The translations under genes were made by a program, and so were the position numbers. Under the pieces are notes generated by a model that made no database searches, had not been told where the DNA came from, and saw nothing but the letters and a program-made list of their open reading frames with translations. A stretch of 64,000 nucleotides of DNA from Roseiconus lacunae (lineage in GTDB: Bacteria > Planctomycetota > Planctomycetia > Pirellulales > Pirellulaceae): the NCBI RefSeq assembly GCF_008312935.1, contig NZ_VSZO01000001.1, positions 1,302,001 through 1,366,000 of the forward strand. The letters run 5' to 3'. This document shows, piece by piece, positions 28,444 to 37,944 of the stretch. Position 1 is the stretch's first letter. Each line of letters opens with the position of its first letter.

Positions 28444-30354
28444 TTATCGCGAAGTCGAAACGGATTCGGCATAAGCGAGCTCACCGGTTCGTCCGTCGTA
28501 ATACTGAAAGACAACCTGGGGATATGGGTACGCGACGTAGCGGGTCTCGCCCAGCTTTTGTGGCATGTTGAAGACGTTGTTGACTTTCACGACGCAAAAG
28601 TATGGATACAGTCGCTCAAGTCGCGGTAGGTCCGGAAGGATGTAACTGCTCCAACGGATGTCACATTCACGGGGACCAAACTTGAACTTCCCGGTCGCCG
28701 GACGATCACTTTCGTCATTGGCCGGTACGTGATTGACGCTGTTATGCGGGCCACAGCAGAACTCCCAAACATTGTCGGTCACCTTGATCGCAAAGCTGTT
28801 GTGCAGATCCCCCGTCATGACAAAAACTCGCTTGCCCATCTTCTCCCATTCTTTGATCAAGTACTCACGTTCGTCGAAGAACCCGGTCCAGGCTTCTTCC
28901 TTGTTGGCCGCGTCGGCTTCGAAGCCGCCGGCACCACTGTGTGGAATCATGAAAGGAACGGTGGAGATCACGAAACGGAAATCGGCGTCGCTTTCACGCA
29001 TGCTTTTGAGTAGCCATTCGCGTTGGGCGATCCCCAACATCGATACACCTGGCTTGTCACGCTCGGTCACATCGTGCATTTGCCGGTCGCCACGTGTGTC
29101 AAGGTAATAGAATTCGCAGTTTCCGACGCGTTGTTTGCCGTAGCTGCGACGACCGATCGAGTAGCTGATATTGCTGTCGTCGATCTTAGCCGGCATATGC
29201 AAACGTAACGTGTGGGCGTCGATGACTTCGAGGATGTCGTAAACGTACGAATTTTTGTGACCGGAATCATCGTCATAACGCATGTCATTGACGCCGGCTT
29301 GGGGCGTTCCCCAATGGACATGTAAGCTGCCCATTTGATCGACCGCCAGTCGGGTGAAGTCGGCATCGGGATCGAACAGCAAGTCACTCTCGCGGCGCAT
29401 CGTTGCTTTGCCAAAGTGAATCGGCTGGGCATGTTGGATCGGGTTTGCCCAGCCAAGGTAGTCGAACCAAGCCTGGGTTCCGATGTCACGAAAGACGGTG
29501 CGGCGATGACGCTTCCCGTGCTCTGCCGATCCCCAAATGTCATTGACCAATTCGTGATCATCAAACGTAAAACAACTTGGCACATGGCGATGCCACTTGG
29601 CCAACGATTCACTGCGATCAAGATAAAGCTTGTAGTTTTCCCAGACGCCCACGATGGTCGGAGCGATTCGTGCGATCCTGGGAAGCGAACTCGCTCCTTG
29701 GACCAAACGCCAGGCCTCGGCAGGGTACTGACGCTGTTCCTCGTATAACCAGTCGCCGTTCATCACATGAAAGTGAACCCGGTCGGCCCAGTCACGATTC
29801 AGGTGCTCGTAAACCGGGGCGTGATGCCCGTTGCCATGTAACGGGTTTTGGTTGGCGCAGGAGCCGATTTGAAACTGGAAGTTAAACAGCCCTTCCGGGT
29901 TGTACTCGGCGTTGCGAGTCGTTTCGGCCGAAGGCAATGTGCGAAAACTGGCCGGCAAGCCGTGCGGTCGATCATTGACCCACACCCGGTAATGGTATCG
30001 GGTGTCGGGGCGTAATTCGGTCAGATCGATCGTTCCGGTATTGTCATGGGTGATCGAGGTCGTGCCTTTCGAACTGATTTGATCAAGCGAATCGGCTGAC
30101 GTTCCGTAACGCACTTCGAACGCACCCGGATCGCTAGTCCGAGCCCAGACACGAACCGACGTCGCGCCCGGCCGTCCCAGCATTGGTCCGTGGGTCAAAC
30201 GGATCGGATCACGTGCCTCGGAGATCGTGATCGACTGATCGGCGGGGTCAGGAAGATGATGCACGGCGGGTGACTGCGCCGCTACCGTTGTCGACAACAG
30301 ATATGTCGACAATAAAAACTTTGACAGACGCGAAAACAGCAAAGCAAAACGCAT
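28444..30354 (-). CDS. PhoD-like alkaline phosphatase
   Basis: This 636-residue secreted phosphoesterase of the PhoD family releases phosphate from phosphodiesters or monoesters using iron and calcium. The N-terminus from ATG 30354 is a signal peptide (LSKFLLSTYLLSTTVAAQ). A fibronectin-like PhoD_N domain follows (LTHGPMLGRPGATSVRVWAR). The metallophosphatase core then has HVMNGDWLYEE, CFTFDDHELVNDIWG, YYLDTRGDRQMHD, and VFVMTGDLHNSFAIKV, with the expected Asp, His and Tyr ligands. A longer frame starts with GTG 30432 overlapping the upstream stop (TAGTG), but that adds 26 residues in front of the signal peptide. It is probably co-transcribed with the gene upstream. Confidence 0.9.
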   Translation of the reverse strand: MRFALLFSRLSKFLLSTYLLSTTVAAQSPAVHHLPDPADQSITISEARDPIRLTHGPMLGRPGATSVRVWARTSDPGAFEVRYGTSADSLDQISSKGTTSITHDNTGTIDLTELRPDTRYHYRVWVNDRPHGLPASFRTLPSAETTRNAEYNPEGLFNFQFQIGSCANQNPLHGNGHHAPVYEHLNRDWADRVHFHVMNGDWLYEEQRQYPAEAWRLVQGASSLPRIARIAPTIVGVWENYKLYLDRSESLAKWHRHVPSCFTFDDHELVNDIWGSAEHGKRHRRTVFRDIGTQAWFDYLGWANPIQHAQPIHFGKATMRRESDLLFDPDADFTRLAVDQMGSLHVHWGTPQAGVNDMRYDDDSGHKNSYVYDILEVIDAHTLRLHMPAKIDDSNISYSIGRRSYGKQRVGNCEFYYLDTRGDRQMHDVTERDKPGVSMLGIAQREWLLKSMRESDADFRFVISTVPFMIPHSGAGGFEADAANKEEAWTGFFDEREYLIKEWEKMGKRVFVMTGDLHNSFAIKVTDNVWEFCCGPHNSVNHVPANDESDRPATGKFKFGPRECDIRWSSYILPDLPRLERLYPYFCVVKVNNVFNMPQKLGETRYVAYPYPQVVFQYYDGRTGELAYAESVSTSR

Positions 30355-30431
30355 GCGAGCGAAACGGTGTTGGCGTGGGGAAAGGTCAACAGAACAGTTC
30401 GAACCGTGACGCAGTCTAACCGCTCGAAACA

Positions 30432-31151
30432 CTACCGTGGTTTTCCGCCAGTACGCTTTTGCAGCGAGTCAAACAAAGTGTCGATTTGTGTCTCGGTTGG
30501 ATCCGGGGCGATCGCGGTGTAGTAGCCGGGCGTGATCCCCAACGCGGCCCGCATCGCTGCGGCTCGTTCGGGAGGCGCGTCGATCATTTCTTCGACCAGA
30601 TCAAAGTCCCGGTCCCAGAGAATGCGATCGGCCAGGCATTCGATCAACCATTGCCAACGGTCGACCTGATCGCAGTCGGGTGCCAAATCTTCGATCACCG
30701 AATTTTCAGATGATTCCAACGCTACGTGTTTGTGCACGTTGCAATCGCTTCGCCATCCGGCTTCGATGACTTTGTTTTCCAAGTAAACATTCAGCGCCGC
30801 CTGACGCCACTGGCAGCGAACTTCCGGTGGCGAAACAGATTGCAATTCAATTTCCAGTTCAATCTGCTGCGATACGTTTTGATAAACGGCAGCGATTCCG
30901 GCTTCGTTGATCCCGGTCAATTCGACGGTGTCTTCGGTGACTTCTAACAACCCTCTGGCAAGCCGATCGAGCAAGGCAAGTTGCTGCTGCCACGACAACT
31001 CGTCAAACAACGTCACGCCGTATTCCCAAGGCGACTCGTCGGTCTCGCGACAACTGACCAACTCATCCACCATCGTCGAGATGGATTGGCGAATGAGGTC
31101 TGCTTCCTGTCCGAGCATGATTCGATCGCCCGAAGGAGTGTGCCAGGTCAT
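30432..31151 (-). CDS. Conserved-looking protein of unknown function
   Basis: This 239-residue acidic protein, from ATG 31151, has no signal peptide or membrane segment. I do not recognise a family. It is predicted mostly helical (SWQQQLALLDRLARGLLEV, DRWQWLIECLADRILWDRDFDL) and has two Trp-rich helices and four scattered cysteines. The frame is open to GTG 31178, and ATG 31118 is a further candidate start. It lies directly upstream of the PhoD phosphatase gene in the same direction, so it may be part of the same transcript. Nothing in it suggests phosphate regulation. Confidence 0.65.
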   Translation of the reverse strand: MTWHTPSGDRIMLGQEADLIRQSISTMVDELVSCRETDESPWEYGVTLFDELSWQQQLALLDRLARGLLEVTEDTVELTGINEAGIAAVYQNVSQQIELEIELQSVSPPEVRCQWRQAALNVYLENKVIEAGWRSDCNVHKHVALESSENSVIEDLAPDCDQVDRWQWLIECLADRILWDRDFDLVEEMIDAPPERAAAMRAALGITPGYYTAIAPDPTETQIDTLFDSLQKRTGGKPR

Positions 31152-31178
31152 GATGATAAGTCCGATTCCCAACCGCAC

Positions 31179-31674
31179 GTGCTACAGAAAAGAACGTCAA
31201 TGGAGCGGTGGCGGACGCAAAGCGAACGCGTTCGGACCGTCGACGCAGCCGAGATCTTGATCGAACCGATCGCGGTGTGCAAGTTTTTGCCGCCATGAAC
31301 TTGTCTCGCCATCGTCGTGTTTTCGACAGCCAGCGGCTGTCAAGGATGCATTCGCATCGAATGTAAAGCTTTTTCGAAGCCAAACAAGCTGGATCAAGCC
31401 TCACTTTGTGGGGGACGGGCGTCCGTCAAAGGACGCCGTAGAGTGGTTTTCTTGCCCCGAATCGCCCAGATTGCCGCTCCTTTCACACCGTATTGGTTTG
31501 GGTGGCTTGGCGATGACACTCGCATCCATAAAAATTGATGTGAAATGTCGTCGATTGGCGAACAGATTGGCGAATGGGGGACCTAGCCGGCCTTGATCTC
31601 CTCAGCACCTCGTCCACTTCCCCGATCTTTTTGGCGATTCGTCCCATCAAGCTCCCCGATCCCCCGAAGCAATC
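31179..31674. other. Intergenic region upstream of the phosphofructokinase gene
   Basis: About 500 bp between divergent genes. A perfect short hairpin, GACAGCC-AGC-GGCTGTC, lies at 31325-31341; on the minus strand it is followed by GAAAAC rather than Ts. No gene, riboswitch or repeat element is apparent. Promoters for both flanking genes are expected here. Confidence 0.4.
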
Positions 31675-32952
31675 ATGCCCGATCACCACACTTTGGATAT
31701 CAAACGCGTCGCCATCCTTTTTGCCGGAGGCCCCGCACCGGCAGCCAATGCGGTGATCTCAACGGCCGCGTTCTCGTTCCTCGAAGAAGGCGCCCAGGTC
31801 TTTGGCATCAAGCACGGCTACAGCCGACTGACCGACTATAGCGCCGCCGGCCCACTCCAAGAAGGCGTCGACTACATCCGCTTCACGCACGATCTGTTGA
31901 CCAACGCACGCAGTAGCCGTGGCATCATGATCGGGACCGCACGGACGAACCCAGGCAAACACGTCAGCAGCCCCGAACATTTAAAGGACCCCGAACTCGT
32001 CGCCCCGCTGCGACGTGTTTATGAAGGCCTTTGCTCGCTGGAAGTCGATGCGTTGATCTCGATCGGTGGTGATGACACGCTTAAGACCGCCAATAAATTG
32101 AAGATGTTCCAAGACAATCTTCCCGGCGACGCACGACGTTTCCCTGTCATTCACCTGCCGAAAACCATCGACAACGATTACAGCGGCATCGATTTTACAT
32201 TCGGTTTCTTTACCGCCGTCGAAACCTTGGCCGAAGAAATTCGCAACCTCAATCATGACGCCGCCGCCGGTCGTGCCTACTTCCTCTGTGAAGCGATGGG
32301 ACGCAGCGCCGGTTGGTTGGCTTACGGTGCCGCGATCGCCGGCGAAGCCAGTTTGGTGATGAGCGTCGAAGACGTCGCCGGTGACTTGGCAACCGAAGAA
32401 GTCGATCCAGAGACCAACCTGACTCGCAAGGTCATGGAGCTTGATAAGGTCATCGATAAAATGGTCGACATGATGGTCGCACGTGATCGCGAAGGCCGCG
32501 AGTACGGAACCATCGTGATCGCCGAAGGCTTGGCCGAGTTCTTGCCGGCAAAGTATCTCGAAGGCGTGTCTCGCGACGAACACGGACACATCAACATTTC
32601 CGCGATCAACCTGTGCTCACTGATCAGCAAGCTGCTCGCCGATCGCTATAAAGAACGCACCGGCAAGACACGCAAAGTCAATGGGTTGCAGCTCGGCTAT
32701 GAATCACGTTGTGCACCACCACACGCCTATGACGTGATGCTCGGTTCCCAGTTGGGCGTCGGAGCCTATCGGGCCCTCGTCGAAGAAAAGCTGAACGGCG
32801 TCATGGTTTCCGTGTCCGGCCAATTCAATTTGCACTACGTTCCCTTCGAAAAATTGGTCGACCCCAAAACCCTGGTCACGAAAGTTCGTTTCATCGAACC
32901 GGGCAGCGACTTCCATCGCCTCGCACGATTCCTGGAAACCTGCACCGAGTAG
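31675..32952 (+). CDS. PPi-type 6-phosphofructokinase
   Basis: This 425-residue protein of the phosphofructokinase superfamily interconverts fructose 6-phosphate and fructose 1,6-bisphosphate in glycolysis. Motifs are LFAGGPAPAANAV near the start, ISIGGDDT (residues 120-128), PKTIDNDYSG (about 162) and GRSAGWLAYG. Asp after GGD in place of the Gly of ATP enzymes, and Lys in PKTIDND, are the marks of pyrophosphate-dependent forms, making the reaction reversible. Phosphate-donor preference should still be tested. It is a single gene with no operon partner, and the protein is complete. The tandem repeat copies at 32967 follow it. Confidence 0.9.
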   Translation: MPDHHTLDIKRVAILFAGGPAPAANAVISTAAFSFLEEGAQVFGIKHGYSRLTDYSAAGPLQEGVDYIRFTHDLLTNARSSRGIMIGTARTNPGKHVSSPEHLKDPELVAPLRRVYEGLCSLEVDALISIGGDDTLKTANKLKMFQDNLPGDARRFPVIHLPKTIDNDYSGIDFTFGFFTAVETLAEEIRNLNHDAAAGRAYFLCEAMGRSAGWLAYGAAIAGEASLVMSVEDVAGDLATEEVDPETNLTRKVMELDKVIDKMVDMMVARDREGREYGTIVIAEGLAEFLPAKYLEGVSRDEHGHINISAINLCSLISKLLADRYKERTGKTRKVNGLQLGYESRCAPPHAYDVMLGSQLGVGAYRALVEEKLNGVMVSVSGQFNLHYVPFEKLVDPKTLVTKVRFIEPGSDFHRLARFLETCTE

Positions 32953-33242
32953 TCACCTTGCGTCCTTATCAGCCGCGGTCGTGTTTGTCGGATCAGCCGA
33001 ACGGCGTTAGCCGCGGTTGTGTCTCCGCGATCAGCCGAAGGGCGTTAGCCGCGGTTGTGTCGCAGTCATCCGTCCGGATGCCCGTCAGATGACCCTCCAA
33101 CGCATGCCAACCTGTGAGCCGACGGCACTCGCCGCGGGCCCCGTTTTACCAACGCTAGCCCGACGCGGGCGCGTACGACTCACGCATCTCGGAAAATCCT
33201 TCAGCTCTGATGAATGCTCACCGACCGCCGATCAGGTCAGAC
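32953..33242. other. Intergenic region with tandem GATCAGCCGA repeats
   Basis: About 290 bp between convergent genes. The first 110 bp hold the direct repeats annotated separately. The rest (33105-33190) looks like a degenerate copy of the same palindromic family (GAGCCGACGG, then CGCTAGCCCGACG). No terminator with a T tract is seen. Confidence 0.5.
32967..33060 (+). repeat. Two tandem 32-bp repeats related to the palindromic family, copy F
   Basis: A 32-bp unit beginning GATCAGCCGAA and ending GCGGTTGTGT occurs at 32991-33022 and 33029-33060 with one mismatch. A partial copy (TATCAGCCGCGGTCGTGT) precedes it at 32967-32984. It shares TCAGCCGA and GGCGTTAGCC with the dispersed palindromes but lacks their right arm. 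Confidence 0.75.
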
Positions 33243-34496
33243 TCATTCGCCGAGTTGCGTTAGCAGCCACTCCAATTCGTTGGCGATGTCTTCGGCGAGG
33301 CCGCGTTGCCGCATCTGATCGGGTAGCACGGTCCAGGCATACGTTTCGACTTCCAGGTGCCCGGTAAAGTCGACGTCGATTTCCGGATCACCCAACGCAT
33401 CCAGACACGCCAACACTTCGTTTCGTGTTGTCCGCAGATGTCCAAAGCGTTCCAAGAAGATTGGGACATGAAAGTGGATCACCCAGCGGTCCGCGGCGTC
33501 AACGCTTGCCTCGCTCGACTCACGAACCAACTCGGGCAGATCCGTCGCCAAGCGAAATCCACCGTCCCGACTAACTTGTCCGGTTTGGTGCAAGTAGCGG
33601 TCTTCGGCAAAGCCCGACAATTGGTCGAGTGCCGCGACACGATCTTCGCGATCGATCGATTTCCAGTCGGCGACAATCGCGCTGCTGACCTGCACTTTCC
33701 CGATCGTGATTCCGGCAGCGGCATAAGCTTCAATCGCATCACGCTGCGATTCATTCATCACCGCACTATGGCAGACGTCATGGCACACGGTGATGTACCG
33801 CCGATGGGCCGAATCGGGAAGTTCATCGCCGAAGAATGCGATCATGTCACCGACCGTGTCCAACGTGCATCCGGGCTCGGGCTCGATCGCAACGACGATT
33901 CTCTTCCCGGTTTGCCGATCCAGCTCTTCGAGCGACACCGCTAGCTCGCGTAGATGCCGCCCCGCATCGGCGGTCACGATCTTGCGTTTCGATTCTTCGA
34001 CAAACGGGTTGTCCGGCCAGCCGATCGGGAGCGTACTGATCGACCCCAAATCGACGCCTGAAGGAAGCAAATGCGCTAGGATCGTCGCCAGCCGCTGCGT
34101 GTACTCTAGTCGTGGGCGATCGGCCCACGTAGGCAGGTAAACGCCTTGCTTTACACGATCACCATGAAAGTTGGCAAAGGGGAATCCATTGATCGTAAAC
34201 GCCGACAATCGTGATCGATCGAGGAAATTTGCGAAGTCATCCAAGCCGCCCTCGACCAGTTCACGTGAAGCCTGGTCGGGAATCCACAATCCGACGCCCA
34301 GCCGGTGATCTTCCGACGCAGTTTTCGCTCGGTTTCCCGGAAGCGACATCGGCAATTGTACCAGTCGTTCCCGTACGCCGACGGCATATCGAGAGAGGTT
34401 ATCTCGAATGGAGCTTAGGTCGGTCCCGGCATGCACGTTGGTGCAATAACCGACTTGCAGTGACGCATGATCGCGGAGTCGAGAAAGATGGTTCAC
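33243..34496 (-). CDS. eboE: EboE-like TIM-barrel protein
   Basis: This 417-residue cytoplasmic protein of the xylose-isomerase-like TIM-barrel superfamily resembles EboE, the metabolite-traffic protein of the ebo clusters. Features are LQVGYCTNVHAGTDL near the start, FTINGFPFANFHG near residue 100, an IEPEPGCTLDT strand with metal-ligand-type Glu, CHDVCHSAV, and HFHVPIFLERFG near the C-terminus. Ebo genes in cyanobacteria and other bacteria are linked to moving polyprenyl-like or secondary metabolites to the periplasm. The biochemistry is unsettled. The other ebo genes are not in this window. The start is GTG 34496; there is no nearby ATG. Confidence 0.82.
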   Translation of the reverse strand: MNHLSRLRDHASLQVGYCTNVHAGTDLSSIRDNLSRYAVGVRERLVQLPMSLPGNRAKTASEDHRLGVGLWIPDQASRELVEGGLDDFANFLDRSRLSAFTINGFPFANFHGDRVKQGVYLPTWADRPRLEYTQRLATILAHLLPSGVDLGSISTLPIGWPDNPFVEESKRKIVTADAGRHLRELAVSLEELDRQTGKRIVVAIEPEPGCTLDTVGDMIAFFGDELPDSAHRRYITVCHDVCHSAVMNESQRDAIEAYAAAGITIGKVQVSSAIVADWKSIDREDRVAALDQLSGFAEDRYLHQTGQVSRDGGFRLATDLPELVRESSEASVDAADRWVIHFHVPIFLERFGHLRTTRNEVLACLDALGDPEIDVDFTGHLEVETYAWTVLPDQMRQRGLAEDIANELEWLLTQLGE

Positions 34497-34832
34497 AATC
34501 GAGAGACCAGTCGGTGTGGAAGAAATCGGTGTGGTACTTGATGACTAAGTCCGTACTCGAACGGACGATCGGCTGAACCTCGCCGGCCTCGGTTCTTCAG
34601 CGAATACCTGGTTCGGCGCAACACGTTGTTTCGATCCAAACATGGGCCAAGATGGTACGTGTTACAAGATGCCAGGCTTTCGGCGAACTTGATTGCCGAA
34701 CACAGCACTGGTGCTTTGACTCGGTCAAGTGTTTGGGGACGGCCTATCAGCCGACGGACGTGGGCTTCGGTTATGAACGAAACCGTGGCGAACGCCAGTC
34801 GGCTGATCCTAATTTCAGATGGAGACGGAGCA
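34497..34832. other. Intergenic region between argF and eboE
   Basis: About 336 bp, with repeat element E occupying the argF-proximal side. I see no gene. The eboE promoter should be here on the minus strand. Confidence 0.45.
34745..34820 (-). repeat. Palindromic intergenic repeat, copy E
   Basis: It runs from TATCAGCCGACGG to TTCAGAT and matches copy D (44321) at both ends and in the core GAACGAAACC. Outer arms TCAGCCGACGG and AGTCGGCTGA are inverted repeats. It starts 12 bp beyond the argF stop codon, so it may also act as a transcript end. Confidence 0.75.
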
Positions 34833-35777
34833 CTATAGGCAGGTCATCACGTTCTTGGCGATCCAGTCGCGGGCGAGCAACCAGACGAGCAAGCCTTTTT
34901 GCGCGTGCATACGGTTGCCGGCTTGATCGATCACGCTGCTTTGCGAGCCGTCGATCACGCCATCGGTGATCTCTTCGCCGCGAACGGCGGGCAGGCAGTG
35001 CAGGACTCGAGCCGATGACGGCGCCGCCGCCATCAGTTTTTCGTTGACTTGGTAGTCGGCAAACGCGCTGCGTCGCTCGGCGGCTTCGGCCTCTTGTCCC
35101 ATGCTGATCCAGACGTCGGTATAAATCGCGTCGGCGGTCGCGACCGCGGCGGTCGCATCGCTGGTCGTGGTGATATCCGCCTTGGGGTATTCCTTTGCCA
35201 TGCGTTCGACCCATTGACGATCCATTTCATAGCCTTTCGGGCAGGCAAGTGTGAATCGCATGTCGAGCATCGCACAAATCAGTGCTAACGAGTTGGCGAC
35301 GTTATTGCCGTCGCCAACAAAAACCAAATGCTTGCCTTCATATCCGTCAAATGCTTCATCGATGGTCATCACATCGGCGAGGGCTTGGCAAGGATGGCAG
35401 AGGTCAGTCAACCCATTGATGATTGGGACGGCGTTGTAGCTCGATAGCTGTGTGACGCTTTCATGGCGGTTGGCACGGCAGACGACCGCGTCAATAAACT
35501 GGCCAAGAACTTTTGTAAAGTCAGACGCGGACTCACGCTTTCCCCAGCCGACATCGTCACCGAGAAACAAGCTCGACCCGCCAAGTTGCGCGATGCCGGA
35601 TTCGAAACTGACACGGGTTCGCAAACTGGGCTTTTGAAACAAGAGCGCGACGACTCGGTTGTGCAACACGTCGGGGCGTTCGCCCGCCTTGAGCTTGCTT
35701 TTGACAACCTTTGCGGTTTGCAAAATCAGCTTGAGGTCGTCACAGGAGATATCGAAAAGGGAATTGAAGTGTTGCAT
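34833..35777 (-). CDS. argF: Ornithine carbamoyltransferase
   Basis: This 314-residue enzyme makes citrulline from ornithine and carbamoyl phosphate in arginine synthesis. The carbamoyl-phosphate loop reads SLRTRVSFE (usually STRTR), followed by [13 protein letters not shown]; the family [11 protein letters not shown] and the ornithine-side HCLPAVRG motif are both present. Lys and Arg residues of the loop are conserved apart from the Leu for Thr change. An N-succinylornithine variant is possible, since some carry altered loops, so the substrate is inferred. ATG 35777 starts just before [12 protein letters not shown]; the 63 residues upstream in the same frame are not OTC-like. It follows argB after about 60 bp, forming an arginine operon. 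Confidence 0.9.
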   Translation of the reverse strand: MQHFNSLFDISCDDLKLILQTAKVVKSKLKAGERPDVLHNRVVALLFQKPSLRTRVSFESGIAQLGGSSLFLGDDVGWGKRESASDFTKVLGQFIDAVVCRANRHESVTQLSSYNAVPIINGLTDLCHPCQALADVMTIDEAFDGYEGKHLVFVGDGNNVANSLALICAMLDMRFTLACPKGYEMDRQWVERMAKEYPKADITTTSDATAAVATADAIYTDVWISMGQEAEAAERRSAFADYQVNEKLMAAAPSSARVLHCLPAVRGEEITDGVIDGSQSSVIDQAGNRMHAQKGLLVWLLARDWIAKNVMTCL

Positions 35778-35838
35778 GTCAGTGATCTCACTTTCCGCAA
35801 TGACAGGAAGCAGTGACGGGAAAAGGAAAAGGACTTGG

Positions 35839-36723
35839 TCACGCGGTGGCGGTCGGAGGTTCGCGGAAAAGTTCCGTGCCGACGCCTTCGGATGTGTAGA
35901 TTTCCAACAGCAACGAGTGTCGCAGTCGGCCGTCGATGATGTGAACCTTGCCCACGCCTCGATCAAGTGTTTCCAAGCAGGCCTCGACTTTAGGGATCAT
36001 GCCCTCGGCGATGTGGCCCGATGCGATCAACTCGCGCGCCTTCGCTTCGCTGAGTGAATGGATGATCGTGTTCGGATCATCTTTGTCCAAACGCACGCCG
36101 TTGACGTCGGAAAGGAAGACCAGTTTTTCGGCGCCGAGGGCTTGGGCGACGGCCATCGCCGCGGTGTCGGCGTTGACGTTGTATAGATTTCCGTCGCGGT
36201 CTTCGCACATGCTGGGGATGATCGGCACTTGATCGGTGTACAACAGACCTTCGATCACATCCCGGTCGACTTCGGTCACTTTGCCGACATGCCCGAGGTC
36301 TTCGCCGGTTTCCAGCTTCAACCGTTCGCCGAAAAGGACGTTCGTCGTGTGGACCGACAAGTTCATCGCCCGGCCACCGAGTCGTTCGATCTCTTCGGTC
36401 AGGTGACGATTGACGTCTCCGGCCAAGACGCGGCGGACGACATCGAGAGTCATGTCATCGGTGTAGCGACGGCCTTGAATGAATTGTGGCTCAACATTTG
36501 CTTCGGCGAGCGCTCGGTTGATCGCCTTGCCACCGCCGTGGACCACGACGGGCTTCATCCCCACCGTTTCCATAAAGATCACATCGAGGAGGATGTGCAG
36601 CAACGCGTTGTCGTCATCCAAGACGCTGCCGCCCAATTTGATCACGGTGGTTTTTCCCCGGAATCGGCGGATCCATCCCATCGCTTCGATCAACGTGTCC
36701 GCTTTGGCAATCGCTTCTAGCAC
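35839..36723 (-). CDS. argB: Acetylglutamate kinase
   Basis: This 294-residue enzyme phosphorylates N-acetyl-L-glutamate, the second step of arginine synthesis. It has [11 protein letters not shown] near the start, [14 protein letters not shown], the [11 protein letters not shown] substrate loop, [12 protein letters not shown] and [12 protein letters not shown]. These are the glycine-rich loops and catalytic Lys and Asp regions of amino-acid kinases. The frame opens with TTG at 36771, but GTG 36723 has a GGGAG site 8 bp upstream and gives a normal length, so I choose it. An N-terminal helix ([20 protein letters not shown]) resembles that of arginine-inhibited hexameric enzymes. It is upstream of argF and divergent from proC. 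Confidence 0.92.
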   Translation of the reverse strand: MLEAIAKADTLIEAMGWIRRFRGKTTVIKLGGSVLDDDNALLHILLDVIFMETVGMKPVVVHGGGKAINRALAEANVEPQFIQGRRYTDDMTLDVVRRVLAGDVNRHLTEEIERLGGRAMNLSVHTTNVLFGERLKLETGEDLGHVGKVTEVDRDVIEGLLYTDQVPIIPSMCEDRDGNLYNVNADTAAMAVAQALGAEKLVFLSDVNGVRLDKDDPNTIIHSLSEAKARELIASGHIAEGMIPKVEACLETLDRGVGKVHIIDGRLRHSLLLEIYTSEGVGTELFREPPTATA

Positions 36724-36731
36724 GCAGGAGA

Positions 36732-36736
36732 CTCCC
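36732..36736 (-). promoter_or_regulatory. Shine-Dalgarno site that decides the argB start
   Basis: GGGAG on the minus strand lies 8 bp before GTG 36723. The upstream TTG at 36771 has no such site. Confidence 0.6.
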
Positions 36737-37035
36737 GTGGAATTGGGGGCTTGAGGAGGACTTTCAATCAAAGGTTTCTACCGTCGGGTCGCACCAAGCG
36801 TCTGGGATGCGGCGTCGATGGTCCGCACCGCTGGTGATGCAAACCGTTCATGGATCGGCAATTCGCACCCAAATCGACTGTTGGCGATCGGGGAAAAACG
36901 CATCATGCTAGGTGCCTGCGGTGTGGGGGTCAATTGTCAAGCGGTCGGTCGGCCGCTTTCGCCCCCGAAAAGCCGCCAAATGAAGGCACCCAAGCCTTCG
37001 AACCCTTTGATCGCACGAACTAGGAAGAAAACTTG

Positions 37036-37839
37036 ATGAAGAAACGAACGGTAGCCCTGATCGGTGGTGGGCAAATGGGACGCGCACTGGCCGGAGGGAT
37101 GATGGGCTCCGATGTGATCGCCGCCGCCGACCTCACCGTCGTCGATCACAATCAGGCCTCGCAACAATGGTGGAAGGAGAATCATCCCCAAGTCACTGTG
37201 GTGGCCAGCCCGGACGGACACCTCGATCGTAGTGACGTGGTGATCCTTGCGGTCAAGCCATACGCGATCACGAAGGTCGCCGCCCAAATCGCCGCCGGAG
37301 GATCGGAAAAGCTGATCGTGTCGATCGCCGCCGGTGTCCCACTCGCCAAATTGTCCGCTAGCGTTGGGCACCAGCGAGTGATCCGCGTGATGCCGAACAC
37401 ACCCAGCCTTGTCGGGGCCGGGGCGAGCGCGTATTGCGCCGACGAAGCCGCCACCGAAGCGGATTGTCAGTGGATTGACGAAGCCCTCTCCGGTGTCGGC
37501 GTCGCGGCCCAAGTCACCGAGGCTCAGATGGACGCCGTGACTGGATTAAGCGGTTCGGGGCCGGCCTATATCTGCTTGGTTATCGAAGCCCTCGCCGACG
37601 GCGCTGTGCTTTGCGGGCTGCCGCGAGCACTGGCGATGCGGCTGGCAGCGCAGACGGTGATGGGGGCTGCGAAAATGGTGATGGATACCGGTCGGCACCC
37701 CGGCGAGCTAAAAGACGCGGTCGCCAGCCCCGGCGGGACGACGATCGCGGCCTTGCAGTCACTCGAAGAAAATGGCCTCCGCGCCGCGATGATCGCCGCC
37801 GTCGAGGCAAGCGCCAAACGCAGCGCTGAGCTGAGCTGA
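37036..37839 (+). CDS. proC: Pyrroline-5-carboxylate reductase
   Basis: This 267-residue NAD(P)H-dependent enzyme makes proline from 1-pyrroline-5-carboxylate in the cytoplasm. The N-terminal Rossmann motif is VALIGGGQMGRALAGG. Then come VILAVKPYAITKV, VIRVMPNTPSLVGAGASAY, and the signature region TGLSGSGPAYICLVIEALADG through to SPGGTTIAALQSLEENGLR. The frame has TTG at 37033 immediately before ATG 37036; the AGGAAG upstream (37022) favours the ATG. It is divergent from the argB-argF operon and convergent with the E2 gene, so glutamate-derived pathways meet at this locus. Confidence 0.94.
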   Translation: MKKRTVALIGGGQMGRALAGGMMGSDVIAAADLTVVDHNQASQQWWKENHPQVTVVASPDGHLDRSDVVILAVKPYAITKVAAQIAAGGSEKLIVSIAAGVPLAKLSASVGHQRVIRVMPNTPSLVGAGASAYCADEAATEADCQWIDEALSGVGVAAQVTEAQMDAVTGLSGSGPAYICLVIEALADGAVLCGLPRALAMRLAAQTVMGAAKMVMDTGRHPGELKDAVASPGGTTIAALQSLEENGLRAAMIAAVEASAKRSAELS

Positions 37840-37873
37840 ATTGAGCTGAGCTAGTTCAGAACCGCACTCACAT

Positions 37874-37904
37874 GGCAACCGCCGGGCGTTCGCTCGCGGT
37901 TGCC
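37874..37904. terminator. Possible bidirectional transcription end between proC and E2 gene
   Basis: The inverted repeat GGCAACCGC (37874-37882) and GCGGTTGCC (37896-37904), with a 13-base loop, lies between the two convergent stop codons. There is no T tract on either side, so an intrinsic terminator is only possible. Confidence 0.35.
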
Positions 37905-37944
37905 GTTGGTCTCTCGATGCCGATCGAGCTTCGTGCCAGCGGGC

